Origin: an uncultured Marinicella sp.
Lineage (GTDB): Bacteria; Pseudomonadota; Gammaproteobacteria; Xanthomonadales; Marinicellaceae
Direction: 5' to 3'
Assembly: GCA_947502925.1 (NCBI GenBank)
Contig: CANNBS010000001.1
Span: 620,001-684,000, forward strand
DNA length: 64,000 bases
The notes under the pieces are model-generated. The model saw nothing but the letters and a program-made list of their open reading frames with translations. It made no database searches and was not told where the DNA came from. Position numbers and translations under genes: made by a program. Below, in pieces: positions 37,530-45,092 of the stretch (its first letter is position 1; every line of letters starts with the position of its first letter).

Positions 37530-38003
37530 ATGCGACAAACCATCAGTTTAATTATTACTTTATCACTGTTTTGGCTTATGAATTCAGGTATGTACAAGCC
37601 GTTGATACTTGGATTGGGGGTCGTTTCAGTTTTTTTTGTGGTCTTTATGGTGCGTCGTATGGACGTGCTTGACTTCGAGTCTCAACCCATGGAATTATTG
37701 CCTCGCTTACCGCGTTATTACGCATGGTTGATAAAAGAAATTGTGGTGTCAAATTTTAAAGTGGTGAAACACATCTTGGTGGGCAATAAAAGTATAGCGC
37801 CGGCAATATCTCTTGTTCACAGTGACCTTAAAACGGACATGGGTGAAGTGATTTTAGCCAATTCAATTACCCTGACACCCGGTACAGTGGCGGTGGAGCT
37901 CGAAGACGGAGACATTACAGTTCATGCTTTACATGGTGCAGATTTAGAAGGCTTACAATCGGGTGAAATGAGCCGACGAGTGGCACAGGTGGAGCGAACA
38001 TGA
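37530..38003 (+). CDS. mnhE: Mrp/Mnh cation antiporter subunit E
   Basis: First gene of a multisubunit cation/proton antiporter operon. The 157-residue product has two N-terminal membrane helices (about 5-20 and 24-43, WLMNSGMYKPLILGLGVVSVFFVVFMV). A conserved amphipathic region follows (RLPRYYAWLIKEIVVSNFKVVKHIL), then the MnhE block ANSITLTPGTVAVELEDGDITVHAL. The stop overlaps mnhF by 4 bp. Subunit E is not ion-conducting in known Mrp complexes but is needed for assembly. Confidence 0.94.
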   Translation: MRQTISLIITLSLFWLMNSGMYKPLILGLGVVSVFFVVFMVRRMDVLDFESQPMELLPRLPRYYAWLIKEIVVSNFKVVKHILVGNKSIAPAISLVHSDLKTDMGEVILANSITLTPGTVAVELEDGDITVHALHGADLEGLQSGEMSRRVAQVERT

Positions 38004-38275
38004 TAAGTGCTGCCATTATTTCATTGTTTGTGGTGATGACCTTGTCCATTATTCGATGTGTGGTCGGACCGAGTTTATATGATCGTATTCTGGCGGTTAA
38101 TGTTTTTGGCACCAAAACAGTCCTTGTGATTGCCTTACTGGGCTTTGTTATGGGACGACCGGATTTTCTGGATATTGCCCTGGTGTATGCCTTAATTAAC
38201 TTTATCAGCGTCATTGGTTTTTTGCGTTATTCAGACTCCATTGGCTTTCAGTCTTCTGATGAGGAGGGAATGTGA
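38000..38275 (+). CDS. mnhF: Mrp/Mnh cation antiporter subunit F
   Basis: Small membrane subunit of 91 residues with three helices (about 3-20, 32-50, 57-75). The family signature is RCVVGPSLYDRILAVNVFGTKTV, followed by the Asp-containing FLDIALVYALINFISVIGFLRY. It overlaps mnhE by 4 bp and mnhG by 1 bp. It forms the EFG block of the antiporter. Confidence 0.94.
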   Translation: MISAAIISLFVVMTLSIIRCVVGPSLYDRILAVNVFGTKTVLVIALLGFVMGRPDFLDIALVYALINFISVIGFLRYSDSIGFQSSDEEGM

Positions 38276-38607
38276 TGGAGATGTTGTTAGAAGTGTTGAG
38301 TGGATCGTTTTTGTTGGCTGGCAGTTTGTTATGTCTGGCCGGCGGTATAGGCTTAATACGGTTTCCCGACTTTTACACCAGAATGCATGCATCGGGGGTC
38401 ACTGAAACGCTGGCCACCAGTATGATCATCATTGGTTTAATGCTACAAAACCCCGGTGTGCTGGTATTAATGAAGTTACTCATTATCTGGTTGCTTATTT
38501 TATTGACCAGCCCAACCTCCGGCCATGCCCTGGCAAAAGCAGCTTATCGGAGTGGCCACAAACCCCTTACAACTTACAATCAGGAGTCATCGTCATCGAA
38601 GCGTTAA
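38275..38607 (+). CDS. mnhG: Mrp/Mnh cation antiporter subunit G
   Basis: 110-residue membrane subunit. Three helices are at about 10-28, 47-62 and 65-81. The conserved stretch IGLIRFPDFYTRMHASGVTETLAT is diagnostic for MnhG/PhaG, and a polar tail ends in a Ser run. ATG 38275 lies seven bases after AGGAGG and inside the mnhF stop (TGATG); the GTG at 38272 is less likely. The 3' end probably overlaps the next gene. Confidence 0.93.
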   Translation: MEMLLEVLSGSFLLAGSLLCLAGGIGLIRFPDFYTRMHASGVTETLATSMIIIGLMLQNPGVLVLMKLLIIWLLILLTSPTSGHALAKAAYRSGHKPLTTYNQESSSSKR

Positions 38608-39608
38608 TTGACATTGTATTGCTTATCTTGATGGTAGGCGTTGTGGTGGCCATTGTCTGGATGAAAGACTTATTTTCTGTGGTCATGCTTTTAGGTATAT
38701 ACGGACTGTTGACGGCCAGTTTCTTTGTGGCCATGGATGCGGTGGATGTAGCCTTTACCGAAGCCTCTGTGGGTGCCGGTATTTCAACCCTGTTGCTGTT
38801 AGTGGCGGTTGCCAAAACGAAACGAAAAGAGCACCCGGTACGACATAAGCCGTATATCGCTTTGTTGGTGGTCATTGTCACCGGCGCTTTACTTATTTAC
38901 GGTACATTTGACATGCCCCGGTTTGGTGTCGCGGACGCACCGGGACACACACATGTGGCGCAACGCTATATCCAGGATTCTTACGAAGAAATCGGCATAC
39001 CCAATATTGTGACGTCTGTTCTGGCCAGTTATCGTGGTTTTGATACCTTTGGAGAGGTGGTTGTCATCTTTACAGCCGGAATTGCGGTGTTGGCACTGTT
39101 ATCTGTGGTGGGCGGTGTGTCCGGTGTGCGCAGACAATCATTTTATGAGCAGCACAGTATGTATGAGCAACATAAAGTTTTGCGAATCGTATCAAAAATA
39201 CTCATTCCTTTTATTTTAATGTTTGCTTTATACGTTCAGTTTCATGGTGAATACAGTCCCGGTGGCGGATTTCAGGCCGGTGTTATTTTTGCCGCCGGCC
39301 TTATTTTGTTTGCCATGTTATTTGGTCTATCCACAGCTCAACGGTTTATAAAAATAGCGTGGTTACAGCTTATGGCGGCCCTGGGAGTTCTCATTTATGG
39401 TGCGGTTGGTGTGGTGTCTTTTTTAAACGGTGGCAGCTTTTTGGATTACAGCGTGTTACTGGAAAACCCGGTGGCCGGCCAGCATGTGGGAATTATTCTA
39501 ATTGAGTTGGGGGTTGGCTTGACCGTGGCTTCTGTGATAACCCTAATTTTCTTCACTTTTGCTAACCGCAAAGAACAATATCAGATTGTCGACTCAACAG
39601 GAGAATAA
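38595..39608 (+). CDS. mnhB: Mrp/Mnh subunit B with N-terminal DUF4040 (MbhD/E-like) part
   Basis: About 337 residues combining a DUF4040 region (about 1-85, three helices, DLFSVVMLLGIYGLLTASFFVAMDAVDVAFTEASVGAGIS), a middle MbhE-like part (about 90-180) and the MnhB domain (about 195-330, FHGEYSPGGGFQAGVIFAAGLIL). In classical Mrp the DUF4040 and MbhE parts are the tail of MrpA; here they are fused to B. Homologues start with 'IEALIDIVLL', which lies upstream of the first ATG, GTG or TTG. The strong SD AGGAG (38582-38586) is eight bases before an in-frame ATC at 38595, so a non-canonical start is likely. The first ordinary start is TTG 38619. Confidence 0.88.
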   Translation: MEALIDIVLLILMVGVVVAIVWMKDLFSVVMLLGIYGLLTASFFVAMDAVDVAFTEASVGAGISTLLLLVAVAKTKRKEHPVRHKPYIALLVVIVTGALLIYGTFDMPRFGVADAPGHTHVAQRYIQDSYEEIGIPNIVTSVLASYRGFDTFGEVVVIFTAGIAVLALLSVVGGVSGVRRQSFYEQHSMYEQHKVLRIVSKILIPFILMFALYVQFHGEYSPGGGFQAGVIFAAGLILFAMLFGLSTAQRFIKIAWLQLMAALGVLIYGAVGVVSFLNGGSFLDYSVLLENPVAGQHVGIILIELGVGLTVASVITLIFFTFANRKEQYQIVDSTGE

Positions 39609-39610
39609 AA

Positions 39611-39964
39611 ATGTTAATTGGACATTATAATTATTGGGTTGTGGTGGCGTTAATGATGCTGGGATTTTTCATCATCATTGCGCATGGAAACCTGATTAAA
39701 AAAATAGTTGGACTAACCATTTTTCAGACATCTGTTTTTATTTTTTATATCAGTGTGGCTAAACTGGATGGTGGTACAGCACCCATTCTGGCTGAAGGTT
39801 TTACAGATTATGCCAATCCTTTACCCCATGTGCTGATATTAACGGCGATTGTGGTGGGTATAGCAACCACGGCTCTGGGACTTGCTTTAACGGTACGTAT
39901 TAACGAAGCGTATGGAAGCATTGAAGAAGAATTCATCGAAAAACAAGACAATCAATCGTGTTAA
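39611..39964 (+). CDS. mnhC: Mrp/Mnh cation antiporter subunit C (NuoK-like)
   Basis: 117-residue three-helix subunit homologous to NuoK of complex I. Helices lie at about 8-25, 29-50 and 70-93. The signature is GLTIFQTSVFIFYISVAKLDGG followed by NPLPHVLILTAIVVGIATTALGLAL. It starts two bases after the subunit B stop and overlaps the next gene by 7 bp. Confidence 0.94.
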   Translation: MLIGHYNYWVVVALMMLGFFIIIAHGNLIKKIVGLTIFQTSVFIFYISVAKLDGGTAPILAEGFTDYANPLPHVLILTAIVVGIATTALGLALTVRINEAYGSIEEEFIEKQDNQSC

Positions 39965-41436
39965 ATCATTTACCTATACTTCAAGTTATCGTGCCGCTGT
40001 TGGCTGCACCTATTTGCCTGTTTCTGCAAAAGCCTAAAATTGTCTGGTTGTTTGCCTGTGTGGCAACAGCGTTAACATTTTTGATCAGTGTGTTGTTGCT
40101 ACAACAGGTTAATGTCAGTGGTACGCTGGTTTATGAACTGGGTGGTTGGGAAGCGCCCTGGGGTATTGAGTACCGGATTGATGACTTAAATGCCCTTTTG
40201 CTGCTGATTATATCGTCCATCAGTGCCGTTGTTATGTGGGCGGGTCACATCAGCTTAAGCAAAGAACTCAACGCCGATCGACACCTGTATTTCTATGTGT
40301 TGTATCTGTTATCACTGGCGGGCATGTTGGGTATTGTCGCCACCGGTGATGCCTTTAATGTGTTTGTGTTTTTAGAAGTGTCATCATTATCTGCTTACGC
40401 CTTGATTGCCTTAGGTCGTGATCGGCGGGCTTTGTGGGCGTCTTATAAATATTTGATTATGGGCACCATTGGTGCCACTTTTATATTGATTGGTATTGGT
40501 TTGATGTATCAGATGACCGGCACCTTAAATATGCATGATTTGGCCACACGCCTGCCGGAAGTGTCGCAAACCCGAACAGTTTTTGTGTCATTCGCATTTA
40601 TTGTGGTGGGGGTTTGTTTAAAGCTGGCTTTGTTTCCGCTGCATCTGTGGTTGCCGAATGCTTACGCCTTTGCCCCATCTCTGGTCACGGCTCTGTTAGC
40701 GGCCACCTCAACCAAGGTGGCGATTTATCTCTTAATCCGATTCACATTTAGTATTTACGGTCTGTCCTTTTCATTTACCACGTTGCCATTGAATGTGTTG
40801 TTTCTGGTGTTGGGTGTGCTGGGTGTGTTTGTGGCTTCTGTTGCCGCCATCTATAAAAGAAATACTAAACGGCTGTTTGCCTATTCAAGTGTGGCTCAGG
40901 TCGGTTATATGATTATCGGTTTCAGTGTGGGAACTGCAGCCGGATTAAGTGCCAGTTTAATCCATATATTTAACCATGCACTCATGAAAGGCGCCATTTT
41001 CCTAGCCTTGGGTGCAGTGGTGTACCGCGTTGGTAGTGTTAACTTGTCACAAATAAATGGTCTTGGACGTGAAATGCCTTACACCATGGCCGCCATCGTT
41101 ATCGGTGGGCTGAGCTTAATTGGTGTGCCCTTAACGGTCGGATTTATTTCAAAATGGTATTTAATTGTGGCGTTACTGGAGAATGGCTGGTGGCCGGTGG
41201 CCCTGTTGGTTCTTTTAGGCTCCCTATTGGCCGTTATTTATGTCTGGAAGGTGGTGGAGAGTGCTTATTTCAAACCTGCTGACAGCGACCGGGAGCCGGT
41301 CAAAGAGGCACCCTTAGGGTTCTTGATTCCGGTGTGGGTATTGGTCATTGCCAATGTGTATTTTGGGTTAGACACGCGACTTAGCGTCGGTGTGGCTCAG
41401 GCCGCGGCCGCCGGATTGTTCGGGGTGACACCATGA
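39958..41436 (+). CDS. mnhD: Mrp/Mnh antiporter subunit D, first NuoL/M/N-like channel
   Basis: 492-residue proton-translocating subunit with about 14 helices. The key ion-path residues of the NuoL/M/N family are present: Glu140 in VFVFLEVSSLSAYALI (TM5) and Lys222 in CLKLALFPLHLWLPNAY (TM7), plus a Lys in ATSTKVAIYLLIRF (TM8 region). IFNHALMKGAIFLALGAVVYRVG is the usual TM10-11 block. Start is GTG inside mnhC. It is the most MnhD-like of the three such subunits. The stop overlaps the next gene (ATGA). Confidence 0.93.
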   Translation: MLNHLPILQVIVPLLAAPICLFLQKPKIVWLFACVATALTFLISVLLLQQVNVSGTLVYELGGWEAPWGIEYRIDDLNALLLLIISSISAVVMWAGHISLSKELNADRHLYFYVLYLLSLAGMLGIVATGDAFNVFVFLEVSSLSAYALIALGRDRRALWASYKYLIMGTIGATFILIGIGLMYQMTGTLNMHDLATRLPEVSQTRTVFVSFAFIVVGVCLKLALFPLHLWLPNAYAFAPSLVTALLAATSTKVAIYLLIRFTFSIYGLSFSFTTLPLNVLFLVLGVLGVFVASVAAIYKRNTKRLFAYSSVAQVGYMIIGFSVGTAAGLSASLIHIFNHALMKGAIFLALGAVVYRVGSVNLSQINGLGREMPYTMAAIVIGGLSLIGVPLTVGFISKWYLIVALLENGWWPVALLVLLGSLLAVIYVWKVVESAYFKPADSDREPVKEAPLGFLIPVWVLVIANVYFGLDTRLSVGVAQAAAAGLFGVTP

Positions 41437-42920
41437 TAGTATCAGCCCAAACCGTGTTACAACTGACCGTGATTTTACCCCTGTTGTCTGTGGCGGGCTT
41501 AATCATGGCTTCACGACGTCCTAATCTCCGGGAAGCCATTAGTATCATCACCGGTGTTATTTTATTCAGCCTGGTGGTCATGTTGTATCAAGGCATGATG
41601 GATGGAGACGTCTTACGGGTTCATTGGTTTGATGTGATTCCGGGTCTGGGTTTTAATTTTCATATTGAACCTTTGGGTGTTTTATTTGCGTTAATTGCCA
41701 GCTTTTTGTGGATTATTACCACCTTTTATGCGATTGGTTATATGCGTAAAAACGGTGAATCCAATCAAACCCGGTTTTACAGTTGTTTTGCCATTGCCAT
41801 CAGCGCGGTGATGGGCATTGCTTTTGCCGCTGATCTTTTTACCTTGTTTATTTTTTATGAAGTGTTAACCCTGTCGACCTATCCATTGGTCACACACAGC
41901 GGCACCGAAGCGGCTAAGAAAGGGGGCCGTATTTATTTGGGTATTCTGCTCACAACGTCCATCGCTTTTCTTTTATTTGCCGTTATTGCGACCTGGTTTG
42001 TGGCAGGCACCCTGGATTTTACCTCAGGTGGCGTTTTTAATGGCCAGGCCAACCCGCTGGTGCTGTCAGTATTGTTGGTGCTGTTTGTTTTCGGTGTCGG
42101 CAAAGCCGCCATTATGCCGTTTCATCGGTGGTTGCCTTCTGCCATGGTGGCACCCACGCCGGTCAGTGCATTATTGCATGCTGTGGCGGTGGTGAAAGCC
42201 GGTGTCTTCTCAATCATGAAGATTTGCCTGTATATTTTTGGCCTGGATTTGTTGCCGTTATTATCAAGCACGCAGTTTTTATTATATTTAGCCGGTTTCA
42301 CTGTTTTAATGGCTTCTTTGATTGCCATGCGACAAGACAGTCTTAAAGCACGGCTGGCTTACTCTACCATCAGTCAGCTTTCATACATCATTATTGGAGC
42401 TTTACTGGCCACCGCAAGTGGCGTGCTGGGTGGTTCAATGCATATTGCAATGCACGCTTTTGGCAAGATTACATTATTTTTCTGTGCCGGGGCGATTTAT
42501 GTCAGTCTGGGCAAAACCCGCATCAGCGATATGCAGGGTATCGGATGGCAGATGCCGGTCACAATGGCCGCATTTTTTATTGCCAGTCTGAGTATTATCG
42601 GTGTTCCGCCGGGTGGTGGAACCTGGAGTAAATGGTTTTTGGTGATGGGCAGCTTAGAAGCCGGGCAATGGTTTTTAATTGTCGCTTTAATGATTAGTTC
42701 GCTGTTAAACATCGCCTACTTATTACCCATTCCATTCCGAGCTTTTTTTCCGAATGACCAAACAGACATGGTACGCGGTTCAATGAAAGAAGCGCCGTTG
42801 CCTGCGTTAATTGCGATTATTGTAACCACGCTGTTTTGCCTGATATTATTTGTCTACCCACAACCGCTGTATGATTTGGCGCAAGCCATTTTAAACACAG
42901 CCGAGGCTTCACATGGATAA
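41433..42920 (+). CDS. Second NuoL/M/N-like antiporter subunit (MnhD/A-like)
   Basis: 495 residues, about 14 helices. It has the family Glu143 in LFIFYEVLTLSTYPLV and Lys224 in GVGKAAIMPFHRWLPSAM; MVAPTPVSALLHAVAVVKAGVF follows as in NuoL and MrpA. LGVLFALIASFLWIITTFYAIGYM and LAYSTISQLSYIIIGALLA are also NuoL/MrpA-like. It therefore probably takes the place of the NuoL-like half of MrpA, without MrpA's C-terminal extension. It overlaps mnhD by 4 bp and the small gene downstream by 8 bp. Confidence 0.9.
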   Translation: MIVSAQTVLQLTVILPLLSVAGLIMASRRPNLREAISIITGVILFSLVVMLYQGMMDGDVLRVHWFDVIPGLGFNFHIEPLGVLFALIASFLWIITTFYAIGYMRKNGESNQTRFYSCFAIAISAVMGIAFAADLFTLFIFYEVLTLSTYPLVTHSGTEAAKKGGRIYLGILLTTSIAFLLFAVIATWFVAGTLDFTSGGVFNGQANPLVLSVLLVLFVFGVGKAAIMPFHRWLPSAMVAPTPVSALLHAVAVVKAGVFSIMKICLYIFGLDLLPLLSSTQFLLYLAGFTVLMASLIAMRQDSLKARLAYSTISQLSYIIIGALLATASGVLGGSMHIAMHAFGKITLFFCAGAIYVSLGKTRISDMQGIGWQMPVTMAAFFIASLSIIGVPPGGGTWSKWFLVMGSLEAGQWFLIVALMISSLLNIAYLLPIPFRAFFPNDQTDMVRGSMKEAPLPALIAIIVTTLFCLILFVYPQPLYDLAQAILNTAEASHG

Positions 42921-43233
42921 GAAAGAACAACATCTCTTTGATAACCCTAAAAATGTCAAACGCCTGTTGAATGGTTTTTACGTCATTTGTCTGATACTTT
43001 TTTTATTGGATTTTGTCATTCACCGCCATGTCTATCATCGCTGGGAAAATTTATGGGGGTTCTACCCGATATACGGTTTTGTGGGGTGTGTGATTCTGGT
43101 ATTTGTTGCCACCTGGATGCGGACATTTTTAATGCGTTCTGAGGATTATTATCAGACTGTCAATAAAAACAAATTAAAGACAGCGCATCAACAAAATCAG
43201 CCATCGGGAGGTGATGAAAATGTGGATGCTTGA
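42913..43233 (+). CDS. Small two-helix membrane protein inside the antiporter operon
   Basis: 106-residue protein of unknown family. Two membrane helices are at about residues 17-38 and 54-74, joined by a His/Trp/Tyr-rich loop (HRHVYHRWENLWGFYPIYG). The C-terminal tail is hydrophilic and Gln/Asn-rich. No canonical Mrp subunit matches it. It is locked in the operon by overlaps of 8 bp upstream and 14 bp downstream, so it is very likely expressed with the antiporter. An accessory or structural subunit is the simplest inference. Confidence 0.7.
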   Translation: MDKKEQHLFDNPKNVKRLLNGFYVICLILFLLDFVIHRHVYHRWENLWGFYPIYGFVGCVILVFVATWMRTFLMRSEDYYQTVNKNKLKTAHQQNQPSGGDENVDA

Positions 43234-44923
43234 AATACCACCTTTTGTCCCGTTCTTTTTGTGTGGGTTCTTAGCCGCCATCACCCGTGGTAAGTTACGC
43301 GCTGTTATTATGCTGGCCATACCGGTTCTCAGTGGAATCCATTTATGGATGATGCCGGAAGGTGAATTTTTACACTTTAATTTTTTAGGATTTGAGCTCA
43401 TGCCCTACCGGGTGGATAAACTGAGCTTAATGTTTGGCTATGTGTTTCATATAGCCGCACTGATGGCCATTATTTACTCATTGCATGTGCGTGATACTGT
43501 CCAACAGGTGGCTTCTGTGTTGTATGCAGGCAGCGCCCTGGGTGCGGTTTTTGCCGGTGATTTGCTGACTTTGTTTATATTCTGGGAGCTGTTGGCATTC
43601 ACTTCGGTCTTTTTGGTATTTGCCCGGCGAAGTGATCGAGCGTATGCCGCCGGTATGCGCTATTTGATTATTCAGGTACTGTCAGGCGTGATACTGTTAG
43701 CCGGTGCAATTTTTTATGCCGGCAGTGAAGGTACGTTGTTGTTTGATTACATAGGACTGAACGGTGTGGCCGGCTGGCTCATCTTTATCGCTTTTGGGAT
43801 TAAATGTGCTTTTCCTTTCTTCCATAATTGGCTGACCGATGCCTACCCTGAAGCCACTGTTACCGGCACAGTTTTTCTCAGTGCCTTTACCACAAAAGTG
43901 GCCGTGTATTCTTTTGCCCGCGCCTACCCCGGCACCGATTTGCTCATTTATATCGGCGCCACCATGGCCTGTTTCCCCATCTTCTTTGCAGTCATAGAAA
44001 ATGATTTGCGGCGGGTACTGGCCTATAGTCTGATTAACCAGGTCGGTTTCATGGTGGTGGGTATTGGTATCGGCACCGCCCTGGCAATTAATGGCGCCGT
44101 CTCGCATGCCTTCAATGATATTATATTTAAAGGCTTGTTGTTTATGTCGATGGGTGCGGTGCTCTATATGACCGGACGAATTAACGGTTCTGATTTGGGT
44201 GGTTTGTATAAAACCATGCCAAAAACCACCATTCTTTGTATCGTGGGTGCGGCTTCTATTTCAGCCTTTCCATTGTTCAGCGGATTTGTCAGTAAATCCA
44301 TGGTCATGTCAGCGGCATTGGAAACCAATCATGACTGGGTGTGGTTAATGCTGTTATTCGCATCAGCCGGCGTGTTCCACCACGCCGGTATTAAAATCCC
44401 GTATTTTGCATTTTTTGCCCACGATTCGGGAATTCGAGCCAGTGATCCGCCGTTGAATATGACCCTGGCCATGACCATGGCGGCGGCTTTGTGTGTGGCC
44501 ATCGGTGTTTATCCGGCTGCTTTGTATTCACTGCTGCCGTTCGACACCGGCTATAATCCTTATGATGCCACCCATGTGTTGGCCCAAACGCAGTTGTTGT
44601 TCTTTTCAGCGTTGGCTTTTGTCTGGTTAAATCTGATGAAATTGTATCCACCGGAATTGCCGTCTACCAATCTGGATGTGGAATGGACCTATCGGCGGGC
44701 ATTTCCCTGGGTGTGGTCAAAAATTGTACTCATTAGCAGCACTGTCTATCAGTTAGTGGCCAGAGATTTACTCAGCAAAATCGGCAAGGGCTTTAATTAT
44801 TTGGCCCGTAAAAATGATGACCGACTAAGTGGCCTGTTGTCTCGCGATCATCCGGCCGGCAGCATGGTTTTATGGGTGGTTGTGATTTTGGCTGCCTATC
44901 TAATATTATCATTGTTTCATTAA
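43220..44923 (+). CDS. Third NuoL/M/N-like antiporter subunit
   Basis: 567-residue proton-translocating-type subunit with about 14-15 helices and a longer C-terminal part. Glu123 in LFIFWELLAFTSVFLVF and Lys195 in GIKCAFPFFHNWLTDAYPEAT are conserved, as is a Lys in SAFTTKVAVYSFAR. VSHAFNDIIFKGLLFMSMGAVLYMTG is the TM10-11 block. The last 100 residues form a soluble segment (PPELPSTNLDVEWTYRRAFP) plus a final helix. ATG 43220 is eight bases after GGGAGG; earlier in-frame GTG and ATG are too close to the SD. It is last gene of the operon, followed by a strong terminator. Confidence 0.9.
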   Translation: MWMLEIPPFVPFFLCGFLAAITRGKLRAVIMLAIPVLSGIHLWMMPEGEFLHFNFLGFELMPYRVDKLSLMFGYVFHIAALMAIIYSLHVRDTVQQVASVLYAGSALGAVFAGDLLTLFIFWELLAFTSVFLVFARRSDRAYAAGMRYLIIQVLSGVILLAGAIFYAGSEGTLLFDYIGLNGVAGWLIFIAFGIKCAFPFFHNWLTDAYPEATVTGTVFLSAFTTKVAVYSFARAYPGTDLLIYIGATMACFPIFFAVIENDLRRVLAYSLINQVGFMVVGIGIGTALAINGAVSHAFNDIIFKGLLFMSMGAVLYMTGRINGSDLGGLYKTMPKTTILCIVGAASISAFPLFSGFVSKSMVMSAALETNHDWVWLMLLFASAGVFHHAGIKIPYFAFFAHDSGIRASDPPLNMTLAMTMAAALCVAIGVYPAALYSLLPFDTGYNPYDATHVLAQTQLLFFSALAFVWLNLMKLYPPELPSTNLDVEWTYRRAFPWVWSKIVLISSTVYQLVARDLLSKIGKGFNYLARKNDDRLSGLLSRDHPAGSMVLWVVVILAAYLILSLFH

Positions 44924-44927
44924 AATT

Positions 44928-44967
44928 AGACCGGAGGGGATAAATAGCCCCGTCCGGTCTTATTTTT
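44928..44967 (+). terminator. Intrinsic terminator of the antiporter operon
   Basis: AGACCGGA plus GGGG pairs with CCCC plus TCCGGTCT (one bulged G), loop ATAAATAG, followed by TATTTTT. It starts 5 bp after the last antiporter stop codon and marks the end of the nine-gene transcript. Confidence 0.9.
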
Positions 44968-45092
44968 AGTGAATTTCACATTTTTTTACGTGCTGCTTTG
45001 TTTTAATTATATTCTTGGCACCTTTTATTTCATGCTGTTTTATTTGGTTTGATTTATGATGTGCTAAAATCTCTTTTTTTTTCGGTATTATC

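Noticed and set aside
43697-44107. Minus-strand open frame of 136 codons inside the third antiporter subunit
   Set aside because: The plus frame encodes conserved membrane helices with the family Glu and Lys; the antisense product is low-complexity and hydrophilic with no start signal.
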